The position numbers and the translations under genes are program-made. This document shows positions 15,586-29,260 of a stretch of DNA of 64,000 nt, piece after piece (positions within the stretch are counted from its first letter, which is position 1; every line of letters starts with the position of its first letter). The stretch comes from Theocolax elegans. Lineage: Eukaryota > Arthropoda > Insecta > Hymenoptera > Cerocephalidae. The notes under the pieces are model-generated. The model searched no databases and had not been told where the DNA came from. It saw only the letters and a program-made list of their open reading frames with translations. The DNA is taken from the NCBI GenBank assembly GCA_026168455.1, contig CM047425.1, forward strand, positions 5,740,001-5,804,000, given 5' to 3'.

Positions 15586-15635
<50 letters not shown>
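15586..15635. repeat. (AT)n microsatellite
   Basis: Fifty bases of uninterrupted AT dinucleotide, flanked by related tatata stretches at 15519-15540 and 15636-15652. Confidence 0.97.
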
Positions 15636-15639
<4 letters not shown>

Positions 15640-16026
15640 ACATGTATATATACTGCACACATAGTACCAAGCCGTTAACAAGCACATTTCACGTTTCATT
15701 GTGCCACTTAACGCAATATCCCAGGGTAGAATAAAAATCGAGCTTGCCCTTTCTCTCTCTCTCTCTTCCTCTCTCGTTTTACTAGGCAAGTTTAATAAAC
15801 GACTCGGTGTATTTCAGAGCGATGAATCGCCGGAGGCTTAATATTCGCCACGCGGTTTTTCACCACCCGTGCCGTATTACGACTTGATAAGGTGCATTAG
15901 AATAAATTTCCCTGGGTTTATCTACGCGCGGTACGGAGTGTAGATTTGTCGGTCTAGGGATACGGTTGAGAGAGACAGAGACTCCACCTTAAACGGAACG
16001 TATGCGCGGACCGTATTGCCTTCGCT

Positions 16027-16064
16027 TCTCTCTCTCTCTCTCTCTCTCTACCTCTCTACCTCTC
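16027..16064 (+). repeat. (CT)n microsatellite
   Basis: CT dinucleotides ending in two ACCTCTCT units. Confidence 0.92.
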
Positions 16065-19000
16065 TGCGTCTGTCTCTATTTCACATCGTGTATGACTAAT
16101 TTTTCCTAGTTACGGTACACCAATATACGTCTACTGCACCGGTTCACTTACACGTAACGTATTGCGCTTCCTTTCTTACGCGCTAATGAATTTCCCTCCG
16201 ACGTCCATTTTTCCCTATTGAGAATAATCGTTCGAACAGACACTGAAATTCCCATCGCATCACTTTAGATCTTCGTTTGTAATAAAGTATATAGTCGTTA
16301 AATAATACTGGGTGACGTATATAGGGAGAACGAGAAAATATAAGAATAAAAGCTGGAGAAATACGAAGGAATAAAATAACATGTATGCGTATTTTCATCG
16401 AGAAACGTTTCCAACTAAAGCTACATCATCGGATAGAGTTTTTTGTATATTATCTTTCACCATAAATTACGGATGTTATCGCGGTGCGCGCCGCGATTCG
16501 GCCATTATTTCAACGGAGGGTATATATATACGCAAAACCGGGAACAATTTAATGCAAAATAGATGGTAAATTATCCTGTATGAACAATGAAAACGCCAAC
16601 GTCTAACCCGTACGTGTAGCCTATGGATCAAGGTTATCGTAAAAATATTAATAACACGGGCCAACGACTTGTGTATACGCTAAATCTACCTTATTTCAAA
16701 CGATATTTTTACGAATTCGACCGTTTGACCAAAAACAGTTATTTTTCGTTCGATATAAAACGCGAATATATTTATTTTACCCGATGTACGTATATATATG
16801 TATAAGAGATATATACCTCGATTGAGCATAGATCCAGAACCGAATCGAAAGGGAAGTAACGTGCAATCGCAGCTGGTTTCCCACGTTGGCAACTTCCTCG
16901 ACTTCGACTGCAGAGATGAGTCGCTCGAGTTTTCCCCGCGCAACACTGAATCCCAACGGATTCGACGAAATCTAGACAAACTTTGAGTATTGACGTATAG
17001 TGGTCAGAAGAACCTCCGGAAACTCTTGGTTTACTCGAGTTTACGTAATAAAAAATATTCTAATAAATCAACTATTGTCTCCTACATTTTTAACTTTAAA
17101 TTTACAATACATTTATCGTGTTATATTTTGTTGGTAATCGCTCGACTTACGAATCGATAACTTCCTTATTCCCAATGTAACCTAACACTTGAAATTAAAG
17201 GAAAATCCAAATACTACCGGAGGAAGCAAAGCGAACTCTAAGAAAATACGTTACATACGCACAAGCCTTTCAGGAATGTTGACGCAAGATAAAAACCGTA
17301 CCGAGTCTCCTTTCTCTCTCTCCCTCCCTCTCTCTATACATATATATAGACGATATAACTTCACAGTAGCAATGGGCGAGACACAACGTCGTCACCGTCG
17401 TGAGAAAGAAAACCGAAGAAAACCCTCGATCGTTTCAAGGGTCGAAGAAAATGGATCGAAAGGAAGAAGAAGTACATTGTCGCGTAAAAAGCATAATAAA
17501 ACTAAGTTATATACGTGACGACCTACATTACTTTTTAAAATACACAAAAACGTTGTTAAATAATACACAATTATAGAGGAGAAAAACGAATTAACATTTA
17601 TCCGAGATAAATATAAGATATATACTATGTCGTAATAATTTGGTTCGAGTGCATTTTGCGGAAAGGCTAATTACTCGCGTTATCCGTGCTAAGCTTGAGA
17701 GAATCGATCAAACGTAATCCTTAGTAAGTTCACGAGTCTCGTTGGGATGCTCAAGTCGATAGCGAATGAAAACGTCTCCGACGAGTAGCTTTCCATTTCG
17801 CGTCCTTAACTCCTTAACTCCTAGCCAAAATAGCTTCGACCAACTTTCTTACGAGTCGGCGCTTCGTCGAGCAACGGATAAAGAAAGCCGTTTCAATTTC
17901 TTTAATGCTGCGGCCACTTTGGATTTTTACATCAGGCTTTTTTTCTTTTCTTTCACTCCTTTTACTGTGTTCTTACGCAACACCGGTAATTAATTTTTTT
18001 TTCTCATACATACAATTTTTAAATTACTCGTTAACAGTATAATCAAAATTTATTATAAAAGGAAAAATGTTATGTTGATTACTGCGAAGGTAGAAACGTG
18101 TAACTGAGATTCAGAGAGAGAGGGAGAGAGAGGGACGGCCTAGATTCAATCGTTGATTTCATAGAGCTTGCAATACCGAGACCCAAGGATCGTATCCTTC
18201 TGTCTTGGGAATTCCTTGCTGATTCCCTTTTCCTTTACACTCGGTCCAGTGGGTCGAGAAGGTAGATAGACTTATTTCAACTTTATAAAAATGATGTCAC
18301 AGTCAATGTAAATCAAATACAATAATGTTAAATTGTATGTTGACAAATTGTACTAGATGTCGCAAATAGAAATAAATATGAAATATCAAACTTTTTTAAT
18401 ATGCATCACTAAATTTTATTAAAAAAACTATTACGCGAAAAATATGTAAAATTGTATTAATATCATTAATTCCAATTATAAATTCGAGTGTTTATACACG
18501 GAATGTAAACAAAAACGATTTGAACGCAACGATTGTATATATTGTAGTAAAAAAAGATATAAGGCATCTACGAAGTTATAAAGCATACCAAACGTCAAAT
18601 TGTCGAAACAACGGGTAGCGCTCCCGTAGCAAAATCGAATAATTCGAATAGATGTAGTTGCCTGAGCTATTATACGGTTGCAAAGAGAGAAACTCTAGTT
18701 CGAACGAGGATCGGATGTAGAGATTGGCGGGTGAACGCGCAAACGCAAAATATCGATCACTCTGTCACTCGATACCCCGAAGGCAAATTGTTTAATTGCC
18801 GAACGATGAAAGCTCGACTTTGCGTTGTATCGAGACGGCCAAGCGAGAACGTCGAAGCTTAAGGATAGCCTTCCAGGATTTTCGCTCAAACGACTTCCTC
18901 GTAACGGAGACGAAGGATGACTCACTTATTATTTAAAAATTTTGGTTAATTTCAAAAGTGAAAAATACTGCTAGATTATTGAAGTAGAATCGACTGATTC

Positions 19001-20729
19001 GATCCGAAACAAAAACACGGACACTCGCACACTCGGTGCGAGCTGAAAATACGCGTCAGGAATCGTAAAACCAAACAATTCCGGAACATAAAGAGTAAAA
19101 ACCAAAAGTGGGTTTTGTTAAAAGACGGAGAAAAAGAGGGAGAAACAGAGAGAGAGAGAGAGAGGGGGTGAGTAGGAGAGATGGCTTGGGTGTCTTTTAG
19201 GCGCACGCGACTAACGAGGAACGGGTCTCGCGGAACGAGTTAATGGAAGAAGAGGCCCGCAGGAAGAAAACGCGGCAAACTGCACGAAGGAAATAGAAGG
19301 AAGGAGGAGGGTCGGCAAAGAGAAAAAGCTGCCGGATAATCCACGCGGCTCAAGCTCCTTTAGACTAAAATCCCTTTTGCAGTGTCGCCTTTTTCGTTTC
19401 TCTCCACTCCCTCCACACTTTTTCTTCCGGCGCTCCTTTGCTCTCGACGCTTTGTAGACCCCTCCCCCTCCACTCCCCTCTCTCTCTCTTTCTCTCTTAC
19501 CCTTCCCACAGATTTTTCTCTCTTGGCTTTTTCGAGGTGCGCTCGCGTTTTGTTTTTCACTTGTTTGCCCGATGCACTCGAAGGAAAATGCGGGCCTTCT
19601 GGAATGCAAAAATTTACTGTCTTTCCTATAAACTTACCCCTACCGTCGATCCATCAATCCGATTTATTTCTTTAAACGGCTTTGCAACATATTTGTTTTC
19701 TGATGTTCTCTACTTATATACCAAACGTGTTTTAAAAATTTTTAATTTTAAATAAAATATTGAACTATGTACTTTTTCTTCCGCCATTAAGAATTTTTAA
19801 TTTACGTGAGTATCCATGTAAAAAAGCATTGTAAGAAAAAATAAGAATTAAAATATGATACCGTCTACTAAACACCTGCGCGAACGTAAACCTTCGAGTA
19901 AACGATTAAATTATTTTTTTTTAAACCAACAGCTTATAACAACGAAATTTATCGGGTTGGTAAATTTACAAACATTACGAGGTATACCTAATAAATTTAC
20001 GTAATAAACTTTTTCAAAAATGTATACACGTGTTAATACACAACAACATAATAAATAATTAGTAACCCAACTAATGGACAATTCTACTTTCTGCCGTCAT
20101 AATTTCGGTTTATCCAGAAAAGAAAAACAAAATTTTAAAAAAGTTTAACATATTTTTCTCTAAAGTAAAAAAAAAAGAGGACGGTTCCATCAGAAGGTTA
20201 CAAGGAGAGAAGTAAGTCGAGCGCTAGAAAGCAAGTGTATAATCCCGCGCAAAGTGAAAGTAGCTGAAGGCGTTTAATTAGGAAGAGTCGAGAGAGGAGA
20301 GCAGAGAAACAGTGAGTGGGTACAGGATTATCGATAGTTCACTCGACGTAGTGTATATATACCTTCTCCACTCTTTCCCTCGATGTCCATTATATTATAA
20401 TATTAGCCAAAGAATTCAGTGCTCGCGGGACTCTTAATCCCGTGGCTAGTCGTGCAAACGAATGAACTAATCGTCCCGGGGATTACGGCCGCCGGCCGCC
20501 AAGAAATACGCTCTCCCCTGCGTAAAACTTGGTCCCGGCGCAAGAAAATCCTCTCCTCCACTCCTCCCCACTTCTCCAAAAAAAAAAGAAAGAAGAAAAT
20601 CACCCGCTGCGAAAGAAAGAGAATGAGGAGGTACGCGAATTTTAATAGGAAAATTAAAGGACAAGTTTTGCATTAGCTTTCCTTCTCTACGCAAAGAGAG
20701 ACCTTCTCGCACCAAAGAAACGACGAAAG

Positions 20730-20753
20730 CTTCTTCTTCTTCTTCTTCTTCTT
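20730..20753 (+). repeat. (TTC)n microsatellite
   Basis: Seven to eight TTC units; shorter TTC runs also occur at 10476-10500 and 21937-21950. Confidence 0.9.
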
Positions 20754-23700
20754 TGTACTTCTACCACCGACAGAGCTTTCTTTCTTCCTCACTCTCACTC
20801 TCTCTCTCATTCTACCTACGTATCTCTCTTGCTTTCCTGAAAAAATCGGCGTTATGGGATTTTAAGCTAATTCCTTCGTAGCTTAGATAAGAGAGCAATT
20901 TTTCCAGCTAATTAAAACTTGAATATGCATTTTGCCCGCGACAAATAATAAAAACGGGTCAACCCTGGGGATCCTGTTCAACTTATTCGTTCCTTCTTTT
21001 AACTATACTAACATTTAATTAACTCTATTTTACGTGACAGTAAAATTATCGAAACGATTAATGTCACTCGATTAAACCATTCCAATCAATACCGCGATGT
21101 TTGCATTTTATTAAAGTGAATCGTACAAAAGTGTAATATTTTTTTTTTTCGTAAATTATTCGTTTGAAAAAAAAGACACGTTATCTCGTGATTTTTTTCA
21201 TTATACTTTCTTTTATTGTGTTTCTCAATTTTCATTTCAATATTACTATAACGTTTGGTAAAAAGGTAATATTTTTTTATATTTCTTTATTCGAATGCGT
21301 TTTGTTGTAAACATTTATTTTCTCTGACAAAATCTCGTGATGAAAAAATTTATTTCACAATCGTTACACATAATCTCGCAAATATTTATTGCGCGTATTT
21401 GCAATAAATCAAATAATCTAAACTAAAAGAATGATAAAGCTAACGCGTGATACGATGTAATTAAGGACGCAATTCATAAATGGTAATTGCAATATAGAAA
21501 AAAAGTAAATGAAATAAAGGATGAGTTGGAATAAAGAGATGTGTATCAGAATCGAAGTGTCGAGTCAACGAGTTAAAAGATGAAGCTCTTCGGTCAAGTA
21601 GAGTAACCCAATAAGCTTGCGACGCGTGTTAAAAAAAAAGGAAAAAGGAGGGAGGTGGCGTATAAGCACGACGCGAGGTGTCAAGGGAGTTTATATCGTC
21701 GAGGAAACAGTAGCGCTCGTTAGCGCTATAAAATACGGCGATCCATAACGAAGGGCACCCTCGCAATTTTTACAGCCCCGTCGGTCACACGCGCATCGAC
21801 GAGTTACGGCGTTCAAAACGAGTATTATAATCGTCACCCCGACTACGGTTGATTAAAAAACTCGGGGAGATCGTATTTTTCCCACGTACGAAAAAGCTTT
21901 TCCTTTTGTTCCCGACCTTCCTCCTACTTTTTTTTCTTCTTCTTCTTCACTCATTTTCATCGTCACAGAATAATTTTCGACGTCACGCAGTACCTCTATC
22001 TTCTCTTCTCCCCCAAAGTGACAATCGCGATCCTCTTCCTTTCGAGCGAAACAAAAGGTGTTTTAAACTTTTCTTCGTTATTTCCTCGAAAGAAAGAGGA
22101 AATTAAAAAGAAAAAGAGATACTTATTTCCGAGGTCGCGCGCGAATGAGATAATTTTTCGCTAATCGTTCATCTCCCCATCACCACCTTCTTCTTTTTCA
22201 CTGTACAGTATCGATGTATATGTATGTAGACATATATATATATATATATAACTTTGGTTGGTGTACACAACTTCGACTTTATTTAATCGGCTTATTAATA
22301 AAGTTTCTCGTAATTTCTTTATAATGCGTTTAATATAATAAAACTAGGAGGGTAGGAAAAATATAATTAAAAAAGTTGCATCGAAAAATAAACTACCAGG
22401 TTGAACGAGACGTCGTCTCGGTGACTCTTAAACTCGTATTTTACCCGAAGCTTGCGAATGCAACTTGCATCTCGAGTGCTTCTTTAGCCTTTCATACTCG
22501 ATGAGTTATGAAAAAAACTAAAGAAAAACTCAAATCCAATTTTTTTAACGACCAAGTGCATTTTTAATTATTTTATCTCTCGGCTCGATAATTAATTTAA
22601 TTATTTACTTTTTGAACTCTAAAAATTTTAATTAAATATTACATTTACAGGTATTTACAAAATATTAATTTATTGTAGAATATTTTTTATATTCAATGAG
22701 TGTTTTAGTATATAGTGTAGAGTATATACGCTTTAATGAAAATGTTGATTAACGTAGCGTAACGATCTAACAATTTAAAAGAGGCAGCAAATGGTAGCCA
22801 ATAAAAATGTAAATAAATTAGGTCGTGCAATATTTAGTAAAATCTCCCAGTAAGATAGTTGAAAAGTTGTTCTCCTTAAAGGAAACACCAAGAAATGCCG
22901 AAAGTAAATTAAGGCGAAGGTATCAAAATGTACCAGAATAGCGAAAGAGAAAGAGAGAGGTATAGGTGGGGGAGAGAGAGATTTCGTCGCCAAGCCAGCA
23001 GAAATTTCGCAGAAAAAGGGAAAGATAAGCGCGCTGGAGATTTTCGTTAAGCTTCCTTTTTAATAATATCATCAGCGTCGTAATCTGTCTGTTGTCCGTC
23101 GGACGCCCGGTTGAAAAAAAAAACGATGGAAAGAAAGAAAGAAGGTATAGAACCAAGAGAGAAAAAGAGAAAGAAGCTCGTTAAAACAATGCTGTGCGGT
23201 AGAAAGTACGAGTGAGAGAGAAAGACAAAGTTAATACACCGACGAGATGTAGATGCGCGCACCGAGATGATATTTTCCGTAGCAGGTGCATTAACGGGGA
23301 GGACAGGTTTCTCTCTTTTTTTCCCTCCTCCTCCTCCTCTTCCCACTCCCCCTCCCCCTACCTCCGCAACTCGTTGGTGTCTCGCAAAGTCCGCTGAAAT
23401 GAACGTCCACGGATTAACGAGGCGATGGAAGGGTCCGAAAGAAAATACGCGCGGTGAAAATATAACGAGCCGAGCTAGAGAAACAATAGGGGATGGTCGG
23501 TATTGTTTTGGCGGCGTATCGGCTGATGTACCGCTAGCTTCTCTTCTTGGTTTAAACGTTTTCTTTCTGGATTTCTCGATACTGCGTTGTAAAACTGTGC
23601 TAAATGCTCGGACATATTCTTCGCAGTACAATAATATTCTGTCCCGCACAGTTCGATTACATCCCGTACTTTCATTTACGTGAGAAATATATCCACCGGG

Positions 23701-26700
23701 ATTTCAAAGAAATTAATACTGTTTTTAATGGATAATAATTAAACTGTATTAAATTAGTATTAATAACAGCAAATATTTCAAAACGAATATTCACACGTAG
23801 TAAATTATAAAATTTATCTTAGTAATAGGAAAACTAGTTTTTCACAAGTATTATGAGTGTTTAGGTTAATCTTTATCAAATTCCTTTTTCGTCCCAAATG
23901 TACCGCGCTGCTAGAGTATTTTTTTTATAAAACGTACTCCATATGTAATCGAAAATTCTAGTATAACATTTCTTTTAACGTCAAAACTGCACAAATAGAA
24001 TGTATTATTTGATAATTTTTTGCTAAAACGTCTATACGTAGAATAGGATAAAATAGTAGGTCTATTATATTCCTTAACTATATCTAAATCTCGATTTAAC
24101 GATACAAAGAGCAACGGAATATCTAAAACGAGAGACACTCGTACTGATTCATTTACACCGAACGTTTTCATCATCCATTCGACCGTAGGTAACTCATCCA
24201 GCGTTGCGAAAAATTAATTTCTCGAGTGAACCGGATAAACTTAACTGGGTCATCCGTGTACCAAAGAGAACCGAATCAGTCATGGTAAACCCGTTACATC
24301 GAAAAAGAGACACTCCCTCCCTTTCCACTAGTTTTCCCTATAGAGCTACCGATATACGAATGAAATCGCCTCTCCACGAAAATAAATAGAGTAACGGTAG
24401 AATCGACGTTCCGCAAAATCTCGATTTTCAAAAATTTTTCGCGCGAACCAGTTTTTTTATTCGTGCGGTGGGTTTGATAACGGAAAATGTCCTGTTATCG
24501 AAGAAGAGAGACAAACGAATTTTTTCCCCTTTATGTGTGAATCCCTAGATACTGTGAGCACGATTTATAGTAATTTGGTCTCTTGCCTTTTTTTGCCACG
24601 ATATTTCATACTATTTTCAACTATTTTATACAGTTTTTTTAAGTCTCGTGGTTCTTATTCAGATTAATTCTTCCACCGAATTTTTAACACATAAAAATTA
24701 TTGATTTCACTATAATGCAAATGACATTGAAAAATTATACCCATTACGACAAAGAATGAAAACTTTTTTGAAATGCCTTTCAATGGAGGGTCAAGTTTCA
24801 TTGAACGTCCATTAAAAAGAAGTAACAATTTTCTGCGCTTACCTATTATGATAATAAATTTAAAAATATTAGTACTACTTAAGGGTATTTTCATAAAATG
24901 ATTTTTTAATTCAAATCGCGCAAATGTATCTTGTACGTGGTTGAAAATTTTATAAATCTATAGTGATTGAGAACACACTATATATTCATATAAACACGCA
25001 CATGTAAACACTATAGCACATATAAATTTACATTCGCTACGAACGATTAAAAAATTTTCAAGGGAATGGAGCTCGAAACGACACAGACCAGAGAACGTCC
25101 GTGCAAATTTCCAGGAATTCGTTAAAAAGAGGCGTGCGCTAGACAGTCGAGACGCTTTACGCGTGGAAATAAAAAAAATAAATAAATACCAACAACAACA
25201 ACAAAAACAGAGAGGTAGTCGCATCCAACTCGACTATAAATCGAGGTGCAAATGTGTCAAGTTACCAAAGCAATGAGATAAATAAAGGATATATAGGACG
25301 ACGTTATATATGTATATACTGCACATTTTATATATGTATAAAAGCACGAGAAGGAATGATCGATTCTGCAGAAAAAAGGTTCAACGAAAATTTGCGGAAC
25401 GAATTACGAAAGAGGCGGCGGTAGATAATTCGCGCGGAATAAAAGAGGAAAAGTCAAGTTCCGGACACATCGTGGAGGCGGCAGGTGGGAGGAGGAGGAG
25501 GAGAAAGCGCAAGTCGATGCGAGAACAAACGATTTAACGAGCGGAAAGCGCAGTAGAAAAGTCGTTGATTCGGTCAGCCCCAAAGACCACGGATCTTTTC
25601 ATCTGATTCTCTTCCGTTGCTCTTATTACTATTTCCAGTTTCACTTATAATTCCATTCTTTCAGTGCCAAGATCCAAGCTGACTAGGATCTTTTTGGCTA
25701 TTTCACGTTCATTCATTTATGGAATAATTCAAAGCTATTCGATCGACTTTTAAAGACGGTTTATTAATCGTTCTGGATAAATAATGTTTTATCGATCCAT
25801 CATAGTCTTCTTTCCCGCAACAATTCATCAAAAATACACTAGCAACTTTAAAGATTTATAAATGTTTATTCAAATTAATATTATTCTCTCGGATACACAT
25901 GTACACTCAAAATAGAATTAGCATTTGAATGTTGAACTTCTTTATAAGAACCACTTGAGCTATACACACAATCACTAAAACGCTGCCATACCAAATAACA
26001 CTGAAAGAAACATTTTTCTAAAGTCAATTTTTCATTTCTTTAATATCAAATTTTTCTCTAAGAGCTTTCAACGAATAAACGCGGTTAGCACTATATTTTT
26101 TTTAACCATTTCAACTCCAATAGGTTTTTAAATTAAAATACTTTTCAGGCTACATAGTGTATCATAATTCGTTTTCATCTAAAAATCCATATTTTCAATG
26201 CATATTGCAACTCCAAAGAAACATATTATTATTTATTGAGGTAGAGTATATATACTGGGATCAACTCAAATATAAATTAAATATATATATATATATCGAT
26301 AATTCCATTATATACGATCGTACGAAATGATAATTAAATTAAATAAATAATTGAAATGGTTCCAAAAATACATAAACATTCTTCGACATTTTGTAAATTA
26401 GGTTTATATGAAGCAGACGGCGTGCAGGTGATACAAATTACGTAAGCCACTCGTATAAAATAGAACAGAAATTTCCGCAATTTTATAAGAACAACGAAGA
26501 AAAGCGAGGAAAAAATGGAGTAAGAAAAAACAGTAGATATTACTTAAGTATGAAAAAAAAAATAAAATAAAACAAAGCGTAGAGGAATGATTACCATTAT
26601 AAATCACTCGGACTACCGAGGCAAGAAAGTTTAACAGAAATTATTAACCGAAATAGTACGTTGAGATTTAATCAGGCTCGTTCAAAGTTATTCGATAACG

Positions 26701-26801
26701 AGGAGGAGAGCCCCATGATAAAACTTGAATCATAAATAACTTTGTGTAACTTGGCTAGAGAGAGGGGTGGGTTGGTAAGGGGCAGCAAGGAGGCGCAGCA
26801 C

Positions 26802-26829
26802 GGGGTGGGGAGGGGGGAGGGGGAGGGGA
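26802..26829 (+). other. G-quadruplex candidate
   Basis: Five runs of four or more G separated by single T or A bases; G-runs continue on both sides (26762-26785 and 26834-26840). The pattern meets the standard four-tract, short-loop definition with stable one-base loops. Confidence 0.75.
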
Positions 26830-27245
26830 GTGAGGAGGGTGGTAGTGGTTAAGGTAGCTTGTAAAAGGTAAAAAGGTAACGATTTACCCAGGAAACATTC
26901 GATGTTAATAAGCCAGGATGAAGTAAGAACTTTGTCCAAGGAGGGAAAGAGCAGTACATTATTTTTCCAAGCCAAGCAATTCAAAAGGATTCCGAGGGAA
27001 TAAAACGTGGTAGAGGAACGGGGTAAAGAAGTAGAAGAAGAAGTAGAGGAAGACGAAGAAAAAAAAAAGAAGAGGATAGAGAACGGGAATGAGGAAAATA
27101 GTGATAAATCGCAGGGTAAACATCACTACATCTTCCTGGACTCAATAGAAGGAAAGGAAAGATTGAATGAAAACATTGGCGAGCCACGCACGGGAAAACC
27201 CAGACAGCAGCACTACGGAGAAAAATGAGGCTACAACGTGCGAGT

Positions 27246-27268
27246 CCCTCTCTCTCTCTCTCTCTCTT
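27246..27268 (+). repeat. (CT)n microsatellite
   Basis: Ten to eleven CT units. Confidence 0.92.
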
Positions 27269-28859
27269 CTACCCCTCGACGGGAAGCGGCTTTATTTCCG
27301 TAAATTATGTCTCGCTCGGGGTCAACCCGACACACTCGCAATTAATGGCCTTGCGGAAATTTGTCCTTTATATACATACACGTACGTAGATGTATGTATA
27401 GGTAAATGTGTATTATAACGCAATCGGACTCTCAGGATCTAGAGTACATCTACTCTTGTTCCACAATCAGATCTTAGTGTCAACTATGTACGACGATCTA
27501 TTCGCTTTCACGATTTGATCATGTAGACTCAGTTGATATGGATACTACGCACGTACCAATCTTGTGTGCGACGAGTAAAGTTTACCAAATTCTCGGCGAA
27601 TCGACGAAATCCCATATAAATGAAAATTAATCACATATCCTCCAATCGTATTATCCGCACTAAAATGGATATGAACGCTTGTGTAAAAAGAACAATTTTA
27701 ATACCTCATTTTTAAAAACTTTTACTTTTCTATCACGATAAATATAAATCTCTTTTATACCTTGAGAACATCGCATCTGCGATTTTCAGTATTTTCAGTA
27801 TAAATAAACTCTATTTAAGCGAGATTTGTTTAACAAAATAATAAAAAACAAATTAAAATCAATTGATAAATGAAAATGAATGTAAATTTAATTTCTCCAC
27901 AAGTTCATCAACGTATATATTAAATTTCATATTCAAATTTTCGTAAATTTCATAAATTTCTATACGCGTATAATAATAACATGTACATTAATTGACTTTG
28001 AAATACAGCGTTTCGAAATATCCCGTTGAAAATATACATTAAATATCTATTGAATTTAATAATAGCCTCTATACACACTTTCGTTAAATTTATTTTAAAT
28101 AAATGTCGATCGATGTGTTTAAGAAAAAAAAAATAGCCTAACGAGATGAGAAATCCAAGTTGAAAAAAAATCTGGAGAAATAAATATGAAGGTATGTATT
28201 CGTTAGCGCGTGGGACGTAAACTCTTGGTTACGTTAGACGGAGGACCCGAGACTAATGGGAAAACTAACGGGGACTTTTTGCCGGTAGATTAAAATATGC
28301 AAATAGCGCGACGACGTTGCGCACGGACTACCAAGCGGACTTCCGTATTCGAGCTTTCTGGTACAAACCCGACTCGTTTCCGTCTGTGTTGCGTTCGTTT
28401 CACCTAGCTTCAACTTTTTTATCGATACCGGATCCTCGCTAAACTTTCTTGCGTACATACCGCGTAATTTTCTTCCGGTTTCTAAAGCATCACAGGATAT
28501 TTAGACACCTATACACTTTTTATCGAGTATACCGTTTACAAAGAACTCGTTGTTCTTATTTATTCGCTGAGATAATTTTATGTTAAAAATATTCGTGACT
28601 TATGGCTTATGCGAGAAAAATATAGCTAAAAATTAAAAAAAAATTTACAGTATTTTTACGACAATTTTTAGGTTACCGAACGTGTATCCCAAGTTTATCG
28701 TGCTATCGTTGTAATAAATATTATAGGAAATTCTCTCCGTGTCGAAATATGAGGGGGAAAAACCGTACGTGCAGTTCGAAAATGTTCAAAATTCAAAATT
28801 ACGAAAAAAAAGGAATTCACCTGGCGTTAAAAATAAAATTGGCCAGCCGGGCAAAATAA

Positions 28860-29260
28860 AAGGAATTAGGATGCGCGTGCGTGCGAGACAAAGGGCCGGA
28901 ACAAAAAGGGGTGGGATGCATACGAGAGGGTGGCGATTTTAATTCTGGGTCAACCAGACACCCTTGTCTTTGGTGTGGGCGGACGAGGTGCGCGATGCGG
29001 CCAGTGGAATTACATTTTAATTTCATCGGTCGGCGCCTTTACCCCGTCACGTATATACCTATATATATATAATACACACACGCGTCAGTGCGTTCCTGTA
29101 CATGTGCGGCTGTGTGCGGGGAGCTGTATACAAGGTGCGTCGAATTTCCACGCCACTGCGAAAACCACGGGTGCTCCGGAATTTAGACTTGAGCCGTTAT
29201 GTGTCGCGCGTCCGCGCTTCTGGTTTCCTACGGTTAACGACGGATTATGTATGGTCACTA
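28860..29260. promoter_or_regulatory. CpG-rich patch
   Basis: Raised GC and CpG with the dyad CTGGGTCAACCAG near 28946-28958 and a gcggctgtgtgcgggg stretch. Frames on both strands are composition shadows. A candidate conserved non-coding element. Confidence 0.25.

Larger units (their letters stand above)
15324..26761. other. No gene seen
   Basis: Microsatellites, AT-rich spacers and mixed patches at 16.83-16.99, 18.7-18.9, 19.2-19.6 and 23.2-23.7 kb. C-rich runs at 19463-19488 and 23320-23365 could form weak G-quadruplexes on the minus strand. The 200-codon minus frame at 23047-23649 is low-complexity and not accepted. Confidence 0.55.

Noticed and set aside
23047..23649. 200-codon open frame on the minus strand
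   Set aside because: Low-complexity Gly and Phe/Ser runs, overlapped by open frames on both strands, no recognisable domain, and codon make-up driven by purine and pyrimidine tracts.
28234..28458. Possible minus-strand exon after an acgcaacacag acceptor-like site
   Set aside because: No donor in a sensible phase and no neighbouring exon.
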